DNA from: Chloroflexota bacterium
GTDB lineage: Bacteria; Chloroflexota; Dehalococcoidia; Lucifugimonadales; JACPCK01
NCBI GenBank assembly: GCA_016179845.1
Contig: JACPCK010000017.1
Coordinates: 1 to 36,444, forward strand
Direction of reading: 5' to 3'
DNA length: 36,444 nucleotides
Part shown: positions 1 to 8,570 of the stretch, one piece after another
Position numbering within the stretch: the first letter of the stretch is position 1
Layout of the letters: each line of letters starts with the position of its first letter
Translations under genes and position numbers: made by a program
The notes under the pieces: generated by a model
Database searches by the model: none
Told to the model about the DNA's origin: nothing
What the model saw: only the letters and a program-made list of their open reading frames with translations

Positions 1-1
1 G

Positions 2-1513
2 TACCTGCCTCCCTGGGCTCCCTTCAATATCTATCAGTTCTCCTCCTGGGCCAGGGCGACCATAGTCCCCATGCTCATCATCCTGGCGAGAAAACCCCAC
101 TGCCCCGTTCCCCCGGAGGCTGCCATTGATGAGCTATACCCGGTATCTCGTGTCCACACAGACTACTCCCTCCCCAGGCCCCACAGCCTCTGGGGATGGC
201 GTGGGTTTTTCTATTTGACCGACAAGCTTCTGCACGTCCTGGAGAAGACGCCCTGGGACCCGTTGCAGGGGCCGGCCCTCAGAAGGGCAGAGCAGTGGAT
301 CCTGGCCCATCAGGAGGCTGACGGCTCCTGGGGAGGGATCCAGCCGCCCTGGGTCTACTCCCTCCTTGCCCTCAAGACCCTGGGCTATGGCATGGACCAC
401 CCGGCCATGAGAAAGGGGTTCCGCGGCTTTGAAGGCTTTGCCATTGAAGAAGGGGACACCTGGCGGGTCCAGGCCTGCATTGCTCCCGTGTGGGACACCT
501 GCCTGGCAGCCATCGCTCTGGTTGCCTCCTGGCTTCTGAAGGAGCAGGTGCTGACAGGGGGCGACTGGCAGGTGAAGGCCAGGGGTATCCCCCCAGGGGG
601 CTGGTCCTTCGAGTTCCACAACGACCTGTACCCGGACACCGACGACTCAGCCGAGGTTATCATTGCCCTGGCCCAGATAAATGTGGATGACAAAGGAGCC
701 CAGAGGTGCGCCGTAGAGCTGGGGGTCAGGTGGCTGCTGGGCATTCAGAGCCGGAACGGTGGCTGGGGCTCCTTCGACAAAGACAATGACAAGACCTACA
801 TCGCCAGGATACCCTTTGCCGACTTCGGTGAGAGCATAGACCCGCCCAGCGTGGACGTGACGGCCCACATCCTGGAGGTGTTGGGGCGCCTGGGGTATAG
901 GCGAAACGACGCAGCGGTAAAGAGGGCCTTAAGGTACATCAAGAAGGAGCAGGAGCCGGAGGGGTGCTGGTTCGGGCGCTGGGGGGTCAACTATGTGTAT
1001 GGGACCGGCGCCGTATTGCCTGCCCTGGAAGCGGTGGGGGAGAAGATGACGCAACCCTGGGTTCAGCGTGCGGCTCAGTGGCTGGTAGATCACCGGAACC
1101 CTGATGGGGGCTGGGGAGAGAGCTGCGCCACCTATGCAGACCAGTCCCAAAAGGGGGTAGGTCCCAGTACGGCGTCCCAGACGGCATGGGCCCTGCTGGC
1201 CCTCCTTTCGGCAGGCTGGGGTTCCCATGCGGCTGTCGAGAGAGGGGTCCGATACCTTGTCGAAACTCAGGAAGGGGACGGCTCCTGGGACGAGCCCTAC
1301 TTTACGGGTACGGGTTTCCCTGGGTACGGCATTGGGCAAAGGTTCAAGAAGGCACCAAGGGCTGGAGAAGAGCCGGGCCTGCACCCTGCATTGCCGTCGG
1401 GCTTCATGATCAACTATCATCTCTACCGCGTCTACTGGCCCCTCATGGCCCTGGGCCGCTACAAGAGGTTTCGGGAGGGGCTTCCAGTGATCCCCAGGGT
1501 TGGCCCTGGGTAG
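2..1513 (+). CDS. shc: Squalene-hopene cyclase, C-terminal part (5' cut by window edge)
   Basis: This enzyme cyclises squalene to hopene/hopanol at the membrane, the committed step of hopanoid synthesis. The frame is open from base 2, and the residues before the first ATG (NIYQFSSWARATIVP) already match the family, so the true start lies upstream of the window. About 503 of the usual 630 or so residues are present. The catalytic acid motif D-x-D-D reads DTDD at 635-646. Several QW repeats are visible (QEADGSWGG, QSRNGGWGSF, RNPDGGWGES, QEGDGSWDE), as expected for the alpha/alpha barrel fold. The squalene-making genes hpnC, hpnD and hpnE follow on the same strand, which supports the call. Nothing in the visible part looks broken. 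Confidence 0.96.
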   Translation, partial: YLPPWAPFNIYQFSSWARATIVPMLIILARKPHCPVPPEAAIDELYPVSRVHTDYSLPRPHSLWGWRGFFYLTDKLLHVLEKTPWDPLQGPALRRAEQWILAHQEADGSWGGIQPPWVYSLLALKTLGYGMDHPAMRKGFRGFEGFAIEEGDTWRVQACIAPVWDTCLAAIALVASWLLKEQVLTGGDWQVKARGIPPGGWSFEFHNDLYPDTDDSAEVIIALAQINVDDKGAQRCAVELGVRWLLGIQSRNGGWGSFDKDNDKTYIARIPFADFGESIDPPSVDVTAHILEVLGRLGYRRNDAAVKRALRYIKKEQEPEGCWFGRWGVNYVYGTGAVLPALEAVGEKMTQPWVQRAAQWLVDHRNPDGGWGESCATYADQSQKGVGPSTASQTAWALLALLSAGWGSHAAVERGVRYLVETQEGDGSWDEPYFTGTGFPGYGIGQRFKKAPRAGEEPGLHPALPSGFMINYHLYRVYWPLMALGRYKRFREGLPVIPRVGPG

Positions 1514-1571
1514 GAATGAGAAAGTGAAAACGATTGGAGAGGGCCTAATCTCTCGCAGTGAGGGACAACTG

Positions 1572-2015
1572 ATGAAGACCCGCACCATTAAGCTGTGTGT
1601 CCAGTCTACCGAAGCCCCGGAATTTATTGACATAACGGACCAATTGCACCGGTGCGTTGAGGGGTCGGGAGTTCAGAACGGTTTCGTTGTAGTATTCTCC
1701 AAGCACACTACGGCAGCGATAAAGATCAACGAGAACGAGCCGTTGCTTCTGAAGGACATGGCCCGCTTCCTGGAGCGCATCGCCTCCCGCAACGGCTACT
1801 ACCAGCACAACGACTTCAGCGTGCGAACGGTAAACATGACAGAGGGCGAGTGCCCCAACGGCCACGCCCATTGCCAACACCTGATGCTGGGCGCCAGCGA
1901 GACCATCCCTATCGTGGAGGGGTTACTCCACCTGGGCCGATGGCAGAAGGTTTTCCTGGTAGAGCTGGACAGGCCGCGGGAAAGAGAAGTGATACTCCAG
2001 ATCGTGGGCGAGTAG
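1572..2015 (+). CDS. YjbQ/UPF0047 family protein
   Basis: This is a 147-residue protein of the YjbQ (UPF0047, TIGR00149) family. Family members are small trimeric metal-binding proteins, some with weak thiamine-phosphate synthase activity in vitro; the physiological role is unclear. The family His residues are visible in SKHTT and in NGHAHCQH. The ATG at 1572 was chosen because a purine-rich site (GAGGGAC, about 1559-1565) precedes it and homology begins there. An upstream in-frame start at 1500 would overlap the cyclase gene and add residues that do not look conserved. The gene sits between the cyclase and hpnC, an unexpected place for this family, so a role in the hopanoid pathway cannot be excluded. 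It may simply be co-transcribed. Confidence 0.88.
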   Translation: MKTRTIKLCVQSTEAPEFIDITDQLHRCVEGSGVQNGFVVVFSKHTTAAIKINENEPLLLKDMARFLERIASRNGYYQHNDFSVRTVNMTEGECPNGHAHCQHLMLGASETIPIVEGLLHLGRWQKVFLVELDRPREREVILQIVGE

Positions 2016-2026
2016 CCAGGGTAGGT

Positions 2027-2908
2027 GTGACCTTGGAGCTTTCCACCGGGCGTGGGGCTTCGGTCTCCCTTGAGGAGGCCTACAAAGGCTGTGAGAGACT
2101 GGCCCGTACCCATTACGAGAATTTTACTGTTGGGTCCGTCCTCCTTCCCAAGGAGAAGCTGAGGCACGTATACGCCATCTACGCCTTCTGCCGCGGGGTG
2201 GACGACCTGGGGGACGAGGTCCAGGGAGACCGGCTGAGGCTTCTCGATTGGTGGGAGGAGGAGCTCCGACGCTGCTACGAGGGTGCCCCGACCCATCCCC
2301 ACATGATAGCCCTCCAGCATACTATCGCTCAGTTCGACATCCCTATGGAGCCCTTCCTCAAGCTCCTCAAGGCCAACCGAATGGACCAGACTGTCAGGAG
2401 GCACCCCACCTATCAGGACCTACTCTACTACTGCGACCACTCCGCCAACCCCGTGGGGCACCTCTTTCTGTACCTGTTCGGCTATCGGGACAGGGAGAGG
2501 CAGCAGATGGCCGACTATACTTGCACCGCCCTCCAGCTCACCAACTTCTGGCAGGACGTTCGTCGAGATGTAGCGATGGATCGTATCTACGTTCCTCTGG
2601 AGGATATGACCCGCTACAGCTACTCGGAGGAGGAGCTGAAAGCCCTCAAGTTCAACGAGCGGTTTGGAGAGCTCATGGCCTTTGAGGTGGAGAGGACCAG
2701 GGCCCTCTTTCAGGAGGGGCTACGGCTGGTGAAGAAGGTAGAGGGCACTGTGCGAGTGGATATAGAGCTGTTCACCAGGGGAGGCTTGAAGGTCCTGGAG
2801 GCCATTGAGAGGCAGGGCTATGACGTCCTGTCCCGTCGCCCCAGGCTTTCCAGGTGGACCAAGGCTGGCCTTTTCTTAAGCACTTGGCTGCGAAAAACCC
2901 TGTCCTAG
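2027..2908 (+). CDS. hpnC: HpnC, squalene synthase-like (hydroxysqualene synthase)
   Basis: HpnC is a trans-isoprenyl diphosphate synthase of the squalene/phytoene synthase family. In the three-step HpnCDE route it converts presqualene diphosphate to hydroxysqualene. Two Asp-rich Mg-diphosphate motifs are visible: D59-x-x-x-D63 within GVDDLGDE and D177-x-x-x-D181 within WQDVRRD. The length with the GTG start at 2027 is 293 residues, normal for the family. The open frame reaches back to 1850 inside the YjbQ gene, but homology starts near the SLEEAY segment, so GTG 2027 (or TTG 2033) just after the YjbQ stop is preferred. Assignment to HpnC rather than HpnD rests on gene order (first of the pair) and on the shorter, more divergent sequence. 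Confidence 0.9.
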   Translation: MTLELSTGRGASVSLEEAYKGCERLARTHYENFTVGSVLLPKEKLRHVYAIYAFCRGVDDLGDEVQGDRLRLLDWWEEELRRCYEGAPTHPHMIALQHTIAQFDIPMEPFLKLLKANRMDQTVRRHPTYQDLLYYCDHSANPVGHLFLYLFGYRDRERQQMADYTCTALQLTNFWQDVRRDVAMDRIYVPLEDMTRYSYSEEELKALKFNERFGELMAFEVERTRALFQEGLRLVKKVEGTVRVDIELFTRGGLKVLEAIERQGYDVLSRRPRLSRWTKAGLFLSTWLRKTLS

Positions 2909-3061
2909 GAGCGTGCTGAAAAAGGGAAGTCCAGATCCCGACAAGTCGGGATTGGCAGGGGTCTGGGGGTGCCCCCCAGATACAACTTACACCTCCTTCC
3001 TGGCCGGGAAGGGGGCAGGGGAATGGTCGAAAAGGGTTCTTCAAAACCCTGCTAGGAGCGT
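2905..3061 (+). repeat. Repeat-like (MITE-like) block with two hairpins, flanked by a 10-bp direct repeat
   Basis: The 157 bases between hpnC and hpnD carry CTAGGAGCGT at both ends (2905-2914 and 3052-3061), like a target duplication. Inside is a perfect 8-bp stem ATCCCGAC/GTCGGGAT (2935-2952) with a 2-base turn. A second 8-bp stem TCTGGGGG/CCCCCAGA (2962-2980) has a 3-base loop. The outer ends (GCTGAAAAAGGG and GGGTTCTTCAAAACCC) show weak inverted similarity. The left copy of the direct repeat overlaps the hpnC stop codon. No coding role is seen. The composition suggests a dispersed non-autonomous element, but other genomic copies cannot be checked here. The hairpins could also tune expression between hpnC and hpnD. 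Confidence 0.55.
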
Positions 3062-3084
3062 TGCACAGAGACGGTGTGTGGGCG

Positions 3085-3960
3085 ATGGAGATGGTCCTGG
3101 AGGAGGCATATAGCTATTGCCGGGATGTCACCCGAAGGAGCGCGCGCAATTTCTATTATGCCTTCCTTACCCTTCCCAGGCGGCGGCGTTGTGCTATCTA
3201 CGCCGTGTATGCTTTCTGCCGTCTGTGCGACGACGTAGCCGATGAGAGCCTGCCTCTGGAGGCAAAGACCCTCCGCCTCCGTGAGATAGGGGAGGCACTG
3301 GACAGGACCTACGACGGGCGGCCGGACGGCTCTGTTTTTGTGGCCCTGAAGGACGCGGTGCAGCGCTACGGCATAGCCCTGGATGACCTTCGGGAGATCA
3401 TTCTGGGGGTGGAGATGGACCTGACCCGCACCCGATACGGCACCTTCGAGGAGCTAAGGCAGTACTGCTATCGGGTCGCCTCTGCCGTGGGTCTGGTGTG
3501 CATCCAGGTCTTCGGGTACCGGGACCCCAAGGCCAGAGACTACGCCGTAGACCTGGGTATCGCCATGCAGTTGACCAATATCCTTCGGGACCTGAGGGAG
3601 GATGCAGCCCGGGGAAGGGTGTATATACCCCTTGAGGACCTTGGTTCTCTTCAATACTCCGAGCCGGAGCTGATTCGGGGTGTGGTCAATGACTCATTTC
3701 GGAGGCTGATGGCCTTTGAGGTGTCCAGGGCCCGAGACTACTTCAGGAGGGGGCGGCAGTTGCTGCCCCTCCTACCTCGCCACAGTCGCGCCTGTCCTGC
3801 GGTGCTATACGGACTCTACAGCCGCGTCCTCGACCGCATTGAAGAGAGGGGTTACAATGTCTTCGAAAGGCGAGTTTCCCTCTCGTCGGTGGAGAAGGTC
3901 TATCTCACAGCCAAGCTGTGGCTCCAATGTCAGGTCCCATTCGCCCTGAGATCCTCGTAA
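3085..3960 (+). CDS. hpnD: HpnD, presqualene diphosphate synthase
   Basis: HpnD condenses two farnesyl diphosphates to presqualene diphosphate, the first step of the HpnCDE squalene route. It is a squalene/phytoene synthase family protein with both Asp-rich motifs: D49-x-x-x-D53 in CDDVADE and D169-x-x-x-D173 in RDLREDAARGR. The family segment RSARNFYYAFLTLP follows the N-terminus. With ATG 3085 the product is 291 residues. A TTG at 3061 and an ATG at 3091 are alternatives; TTG 3061 begins on the last base of the direct repeat and is less likely. The end overlaps hpnE by 34 bases, suggesting translational coupling. Confidence 0.92.
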   Translation: MEMVLEEAYSYCRDVTRRSARNFYYAFLTLPRRRRCAIYAVYAFCRLCDDVADESLPLEAKTLRLREIGEALDRTYDGRPDGSVFVALKDAVQRYGIALDDLREIILGVEMDLTRTRYGTFEELRQYCYRVASAVGLVCIQVFGYRDPKARDYAVDLGIAMQLTNILRDLREDAARGRVYIPLEDLGSLQYSEPELIRGVVNDSFRRLMAFEVSRARDYFRRGRQLLPLLPRHSRACPAVLYGLYSRVLDRIEERGYNVFERRVSLSSVEKVYLTAKLWLQCQVPFALRSS

Positions 3961-5351
3961 TCGGTGGAGGGCTGGCCGGGATATCGGCAGCCTGCCATCT
4001 GCTGGACCAGGGTCTCTCGGTGACTCTTGTTGAGAAGCGGCCTTTTCTGGGGGGCCGGGCCTACTCCTTTCGAGACCCGGAAACGGGCCAGGAGGTGGAC
4101 AATGGGCAGCACGTTTTTCTGGGCTGCTGCACGGAGTACATCGATTTTCTGAAGCGCCTGGGGGTCTTCCACAAGGTTCACCTTCAGAGGCGCTTTCATG
4201 TAAATGTGATCGGAGGGCAGAAGGAGGCGGCCCTCTCGGCTGCTCCTCTCCTTCCGGCGCCTCTCCACCTGCTGCCCTCCTTTTTGGCCTTTCCGTATCT
4301 GGGCCTGGCGGAGAAGCTGAGATTTCTCCGGGCTATCACCAAGATCTACTTCACCGACAGGAGCAAGCAGAAGAAGGGCCTGGAGGGGAAAACCTTCCTC
4401 CATTGGCTGGAGGAGCAGGGCCAGTCGGAGAGGGCCATACGGTGCCTCTGGGAGCTCTTCGTCCTGCCGTCCCTTAATGATCGCGTTGGGGCCGTGAGCG
4501 CCTACCAGGCATTCCTGGTCTTCCAGGAAGGCCTGCTGAGAGGCAGGCACAGTGCCAACATCGGCTACTCCAGGGCAGGCCTTACGGCCCTCGTAGACGA
4601 CGGCGCACGCCGGTACATCGCAGAGAACGGTGGACGCCTGGTCCTGGACAAAGGGGTGGTGGGACTCCATGTGGAGGCTGGAGACGGGCGCGGCGCCCGT
4701 GTCGCGTGGGCAGAGTTGGCGGGTGGGGAGCGCCTGAGGGCGGACGCCTACGTGTGTGCCGTACCCTGGCAGGGGTTTCCCAAGCTGCTTCCCGAGCCCT
4801 GGTCCGGGCAACCCTTTTTCCAGGCGGCCTCCCGTCTGGAGGCCGCGCCTATAGTGGGACTGCACCTGTGGTACGACCGACCGGTCACGGACCTGGAGTT
4901 CGTCGCCTTTCTGGACAGCCCGGTCCAGTGGGTCTTCAACAAGAGCAGAATCATGGCCCTGCCTGCCCCGGGCCAGTACCTGTGCGTCTCCCTCAGCGGC
5001 GCCTGGGAGTACGCCCGTATGGAAAAGGAGGAGCTCAAGGCTCTCTTCAGCGTCGAGATGGAGCGCCTTTTCCCCAGGGCGCGCGAGGCCAGGCTGGAGC
5101 GGTTCATAGTGGTGAAGCAGCTTCAGGCGACCTTTCGTCCTATCCCTGGCGCTGAGGCCTGCCGACCGTCCCAGGAAACGCCCATAGGGAACCTGTTCCT
5201 GGCGGGAGACTGGACCGCCACTGGATGGCCTTCCACCATGGAGGGAGCGGTCCGCAGCGGCAGGCTGGCGGCCACGGCCCTTCTGCGACGGGCCCAGGAG
5301 TTGGGTCTGAAGCCCGCTCATTTGCCAACTCCATCTTCAGGGGGCCCTTGA
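3927..5351 (+). CDS. hpnE: HpnE, squalene-associated FAD-dependent desaturase/oxidoreductase
   Basis: HpnE reduces hydroxysqualene to squalene, the last step of the HpnCDE pathway. The protein is 474 residues, typical of the amine oxidase/phytoene desaturase-like family. An N-terminal dinucleotide-binding motif GGGLAG (residues 13-18) is followed by the acidic strand end VEKRPFLGGRAYS. A C-terminal FAD-contact segment (LFLAGDWTATGWPSTMEGAV) is present. ATG 3927 is preferred over an in-frame GTG at 3918 because it sits just before the nucleotide-binding strand. It overlaps the hpnD end and is followed after 3 bases by the next gene, so it is in the middle of the operon. Confidence 0.95.
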   Translation: MSGPIRPEILVIGGGLAGISAACHLLDQGLSVTLVEKRPFLGGRAYSFRDPETGQEVDNGQHVFLGCCTEYIDFLKRLGVFHKVHLQRRFHVNVIGGQKEAALSAAPLLPAPLHLLPSFLAFPYLGLAEKLRFLRAITKIYFTDRSKQKKGLEGKTFLHWLEEQGQSERAIRCLWELFVLPSLNDRVGAVSAYQAFLVFQEGLLRGRHSANIGYSRAGLTALVDDGARRYIAENGGRLVLDKGVVGLHVEAGDGRGARVAWAELAGGERLRADAYVCAVPWQGFPKLLPEPWSGQPFFQAASRLEAAPIVGLHLWYDRPVTDLEFVAFLDSPVQWVFNKSRIMALPAPGQYLCVSLSGAWEYARMEKEELKALFSVEMERLFPRAREARLERFIVVKQLQATFRPIPGAEACRPSQETPIGNLFLAGDWTATGWPSTMEGAVRSGRLAATALLRRAQELGLKPAHLPTPSSGGP

Positions 5352-5354
5352 GCC

Positions 5355-6341
5355 GTGCGCGCCCTCATCCTCGCCCCCTTCGATGCGGGGGTCCTGGAGC
5401 TCCTGAACGAGCACATTCCAGTGACCTACGAGCCCTGGACGGAGACTCGCAGGCTGTACGCGCCAGCGGACCTGGCAAGGCGAATCAAGGGTGAAGAGGT
5501 CGGCGCTGTCATCGTGGAGGCCGATTTCCTCTTCGATGAGGTCTTTGATGCAGCGCCTCCCCTCCGCTTCGTAGGGATATGCCGCGCCGCCACGAACCAC
5601 GTGGACCTGGAGGCGGCCACCGAAAAAGGCGTGGTGGTGGTCAACACCCCGGGCCGAAATGCCAGGGCCGTTGCCGAGCTTACCCTGGGGCTGATGTTGT
5701 GCCTGGCCAGGCACATTCCCCTTGCCCATGAGTACGTGAAGGAAGGTGCCTGGCAGGAGCCTACGGAGGCCTATACCCGGTGGCAGGGCCTTGAGCTCAG
5801 CGGGCGGGTCTTGGGCATCGTGGGCCTGGGCGCCGTAGGCCGCACCGTGGCGCGACTGGCCCGGGGGATGGGCATGAGGGTCATGGCCTACGATCCCTAC
5901 GTGCAGGCTTTCAGGGGGGTCGAGATGGCTTCTCTCGAAGAGCTTCTGAGGGAGAGCGATTTCGTGTCACTCCATGCACCAGCTAGCTCTGAGACGGAAG
6001 GGCTCATCAACGCTGAGAGGCTGGCCCTCATGAGGCCTGCTGCTTACCTGATTAACGTAGCTAATCCGTCCCTGGTGGATGAGGGAGCTCTGGCAAAGGC
6101 TGTTGAGTCTCGAAGTATCGCCGGTGCAGCCCTGGACGTGTTCGGCTCTCATCCAGTGCCGCCCAGCAGCCCTCTGCTATGCCTAACTAACGTAGTCCTC
6201 ACGCCCCACATAGGCGGGGCTACCGCCGAGACCGTAGAACGGCACTCCCGAATGGTGGCGGAAGACCTTCTCCGCTTTCTTGAGGGGAAGAGACCTCGCC
6301 GATTGGTCAACCCCCAGGCCTGGAGACGCCGTGGCAGGTAG
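5355..6341 (+). CDS. D-isomer-specific 2-hydroxyacid dehydrogenase-like protein with altered catalytic site
   Basis: This is a 328-residue member of the D-2-hydroxyacid dehydrogenase/phosphoglycerate dehydrogenase family, which normally reduces 2-keto acids with NAD(P)H. The coenzyme site GLGAVGRTVA and the Asp of AYDPY are intact. The usual catalytic Arg in the N-x-A-R-G segment is Asn237 (NVANPSLVDEGAL). The usual catalytic Glu before Pro is His266 (DVFGSHPVPP). The catalytic His is kept at His285 (TPHIGGAT). It may therefore bind NAD and a ligand without the standard chemistry, or use different residues. The GTG start at 5355 follows the hpnE stop by 3 bases. The kinase and aldolase downstream suggest a sugar-acid setting, though the substrate cannot be named. 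Confidence 0.85.
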   Translation: MRALILAPFDAGVLELLNEHIPVTYEPWTETRRLYAPADLARRIKGEEVGAVIVEADFLFDEVFDAAPPLRFVGICRAATNHVDLEAATEKGVVVVNTPGRNARAVAELTLGLMLCLARHIPLAHEYVKEGAWQEPTEAYTRWQGLELSGRVLGIVGLGAVGRTVARLARGMGMRVMAYDPYVQAFRGVEMASLEELLRESDFVSLHAPASSETEGLINAERLALMRPAAYLINVANPSLVDEGALAKAVESRSIAGAALDVFGSHPVPPSSPLLCLTNVVLTPHIGGATAETVERHSRMVAEDLLRFLEGKRPRRLVNPQAWRRRGR

Positions 6342-7836
6342 CTGCGTCCTCGCCCTGGACCTGGGCACTACCAGCGCCAAGGCCCTGGTAGCCGACAGGC
6401 AGGGGCTGCCGGCAGGCTTTGCTTCCAGGGACCTGCGCTACAAGAAGCTGCCGGACGTCTCTCCCTGGGCGAGGGAGTTCGTGCCTGGAGCTGTCCTCAA
6501 GGTCCTGACGGACCTGGTCGCCGAGGCCTTGGCGAAGGCAAACGCCTCCCCTGCGGATGTAGCAGGCATAGGCATTACCAGCCAGCGCCAGGGTGTCGCC
6601 TTCCTGGATGTGCGGGGCCGGGAGGTGTACCTGGGGCCTAACCTGGACCTGCGGGCCCTCTTCCAGGGGATGGCTATAGACGGTGAGCTGGGGCCCCAGG
6701 TCTACGAGACCACAGGCCACCTGCCCTCCTTCTTCTTTGCCCCGGCCAAGCTCAAGTGGTTCCAGGAGCAACGCCCGCGGGTCTACGAAAGAATAGGGAC
6801 GGTGTTGCCTCTGGCCGACTGGCTGGCCTTCCGCCTTACCGGGGAAATGGCCAGCCAGCGGTCGCTGGCGGCTGAGGCGGGTCTCGTGGCCCTTGGCAGC
6901 GAGAACTGGGCTGAGGACCTCATGAAAGAGATGGGGCTTGAGCCTGTAAGGTGGCCTCCTCTCCTGGAGGCGGGGCAGCCCACCGGGTTCACTACGGGTG
7001 ACCTCCTCGGTCTTCCCAAGGGCATACCCGTCGTGGTGGCCGGCCCTGATTCCCAGACTGGCCTGCTAGGCATGGGCGTGCTGCGGGAGGCGGAGGTTGG
7101 CATCACCGCTGGATGGAGCTGTCCAGTCCAGCTTGTGACCTCGGCCATCCACCTGGACCCTGCCCGTCGGACCTGGGCCGGGCTCTATCTGTTACCGGAG
7201 ACCTACGTAATAGAAGCTAGCACCGGGGATGGTGGAATGGCCTATCGCTGGGTCAGGGAGAGCTTCTTCAGGGGCGCTCGCGACCCCTACAGCCGGATGG
7301 AGCGCCTGGCGGCGGCTCTGCCCCCGGGGTGCGAGGGCGTGACGGCGATGCTGGGGCCTTCCTTCCTGGACCTCTCCAGGGTTGGCCTGCGCCTGGGCGG
7401 GATGCTGTTTCATGTCCCTCTTACGTACAATGCGCCTGGCCCCGGCCATGCAGTCCGGGCCGTGCTGGAGAACATAGCCTACGCCATACGGGCGGGCGTC
7501 GAGTACCTGGAGCAGGCGCTGGGCAAGCCGGCCCGCCGCTTCTGCCTGGGAGGGGGCCTCTCCAGGGTGCGTCTCCTGGGAAGCGTCCTGGCGGATGTCC
7601 TGGGGAGGCCTGTTGAGGTGGCCTCCTTTCCCCACGTCAGTGCGACAGGCGCAGCCCTTGCCGCCCTCGTGGCATCGGGAGGTGCCAGCAGCCTGGAGGA
7701 GGCCGTTGCATTGTGGAGGCCTCAAAGCTATATTGTGGAGCCGGATGCGGCCCATTCGGCGGAGTACAATGACTTTTATAGCGAGTGGCAGAAGCTATGG
7801 GCGTATCTTCAAGAGAGGGAAGGGCAAAGGTCTTAG
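6331..7836 (+). CDS. FGGY-family carbohydrate kinase (xylulokinase-like)
   Basis: This enzyme should phosphorylate a sugar or polyol with ATP in the cytoplasm. The 501-residue protein has the FGGY layout: an N-terminal phosphate loop (ALDLGTTSAKAL), a mid-protein segment AGPDSQTGLLGMG with the likely catalytic base Asp240, and the C-terminal signature around RFCLGGGLSRVRLLGSVLAD followed by SATGAALAAL. GTG 6331 was chosen because GGAGA lies about six bases upstream and the phosphate loop starts right after it; the frame extends to 6280 without homology. It overlaps the preceding dehydrogenase by 11 bases. Xylulose, erythritol or a related compound are all possible substrates. Confidence 0.88.
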   Translation: MAGSCVLALDLGTTSAKALVADRQGLPAGFASRDLRYKKLPDVSPWAREFVPGAVLKVLTDLVAEALAKANASPADVAGIGITSQRQGVAFLDVRGREVYLGPNLDLRALFQGMAIDGELGPQVYETTGHLPSFFFAPAKLKWFQEQRPRVYERIGTVLPLADWLAFRLTGEMASQRSLAAEAGLVALGSENWAEDLMKEMGLEPVRWPPLLEAGQPTGFTTGDLLGLPKGIPVVVAGPDSQTGLLGMGVLREAEVGITAGWSCPVQLVTSAIHLDPARRTWAGLYLLPETYVIEASTGDGGMAYRWVRESFFRGARDPYSRMERLAAALPPGCEGVTAMLGPSFLDLSRVGLRLGGMLFHVPLTYNAPGPGHAVRAVLENIAYAIRAGVEYLEQALGKPARRFCLGGGLSRVRLLGSVLADVLGRPVEVASFPHVSATGAALAALVASGGASSLEEAVALWRPQSYIVEPDAAHSAEYNDFYSEWQKLWAYLQEREGQRS

Positions 7837-7871
7837 TCCAGGCCTGCACATGCTGAACGGAGCTTGAGCTT

Positions 7872-8570
7872 ATGAAGTGGGAAGCCCAGAGAAGACAGGT
7901 CCTGGAGACGGCCAGGGAGATGCTGCGTCTGGGCCTGGTGGCGGGCTCTAGCGGCAATGTCAGCCTGCAATTGCCAGAGGAAGGTGGTAAAGGGCTCCTG
8001 GCCATTACGCCCAGCCAGAAACCCTACGTGGAGCTCCAGCCTCAGGACATCGTTGTCATCGACCATGAGGCGGAGCCGGTGGAAGGGGAGCTTGTGCCTT
8101 CATCGGAGAGCCTGTTGCACATAGCAGTCTACAGGGCGCGGGCCGACGTGGGGGCTGTCATCCATACACATCCCGTGTTTGCCAGCGTCCTGGCGGTGGC
8201 TGGACTGGAGCTGCCGCCGATCCTGGATGAGCTGGTGCTGGCTGTGGGGGGACCGGTGCAGTTGGCCCAGTACGCCTTCCCAGGCACCCAGGGCCTGGCT
8301 GAGGCCGCCCAGCAGGCCCTGGGAGAACGGAATGCCGTCCTGCTGAGGAACCACGGCCTGCTGACGGTCGGGAGGACCGCGTCCCAGGCCCTGGATGTGG
8401 CGGTTCTGGTGGAGCGGGCCTCCGAGGTCTTTCTCTATGCCCGCCTTCTGGGGGCGGTAAACAAGCTACCCGATGAGGTGGTAAGCATAGAGCAGGAGCT
8501 ATTTCGCATGCGAAGGAGCTCGGAAGGGCTCGCATCCTCCCAAGGCTCCAGGGAGCGTGCGCCGTGGTGA
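7872..8570 (+). CDS. Class II aldolase/adducin family protein (fuculose-phosphate aldolase-like)
   Basis: This is a zinc-dependent aldolase of 232 residues that likely cleaves a sugar phosphate to dihydroxyacetone phosphate plus an aldehyde. The metal and catalytic residues of the L-fuculose-1-phosphate aldolase type are present: Glu79 in SSES, His98 and His100 in IHTHP, and His161 in RNHGL. The Gly/Ser-rich loop GSSGNVS (residues 25-31) matches the phosphate-binding site. It lies 35 bases after the kinase and overlaps the next small gene, so the kinase product is a plausible substrate. The last 20 residues are not conserved in appearance. Confidence 0.9.
   Translation: MKWEAQRRQVLETAREMLRLGLVAGSSGNVSLQLPEEGGKGLLAITPSQKPYVELQPQDIVVIDHEAEPVEGELVPSSESLLHIAVYRARADVGAVIHTHPVFASVLAVAGLELPPILDELVLAVGGPVQLAQYAFPGTQGLAEAAQQALGERNAVLLRNHGLLTVGRTASQALDVAVLVERASEVFLYARLLGAVNKLPDEVVSIEQELFRMRRSSEGLASSQGSRERAPW

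Noticed and set aside
3930-5321. Long 463-codon open frame on the minus strand
   Set aside because: It lies exactly opposite hpnE, whose protein is clearly recognisable; the antisense frame is a by-product of high GC content and has no family-like motifs.
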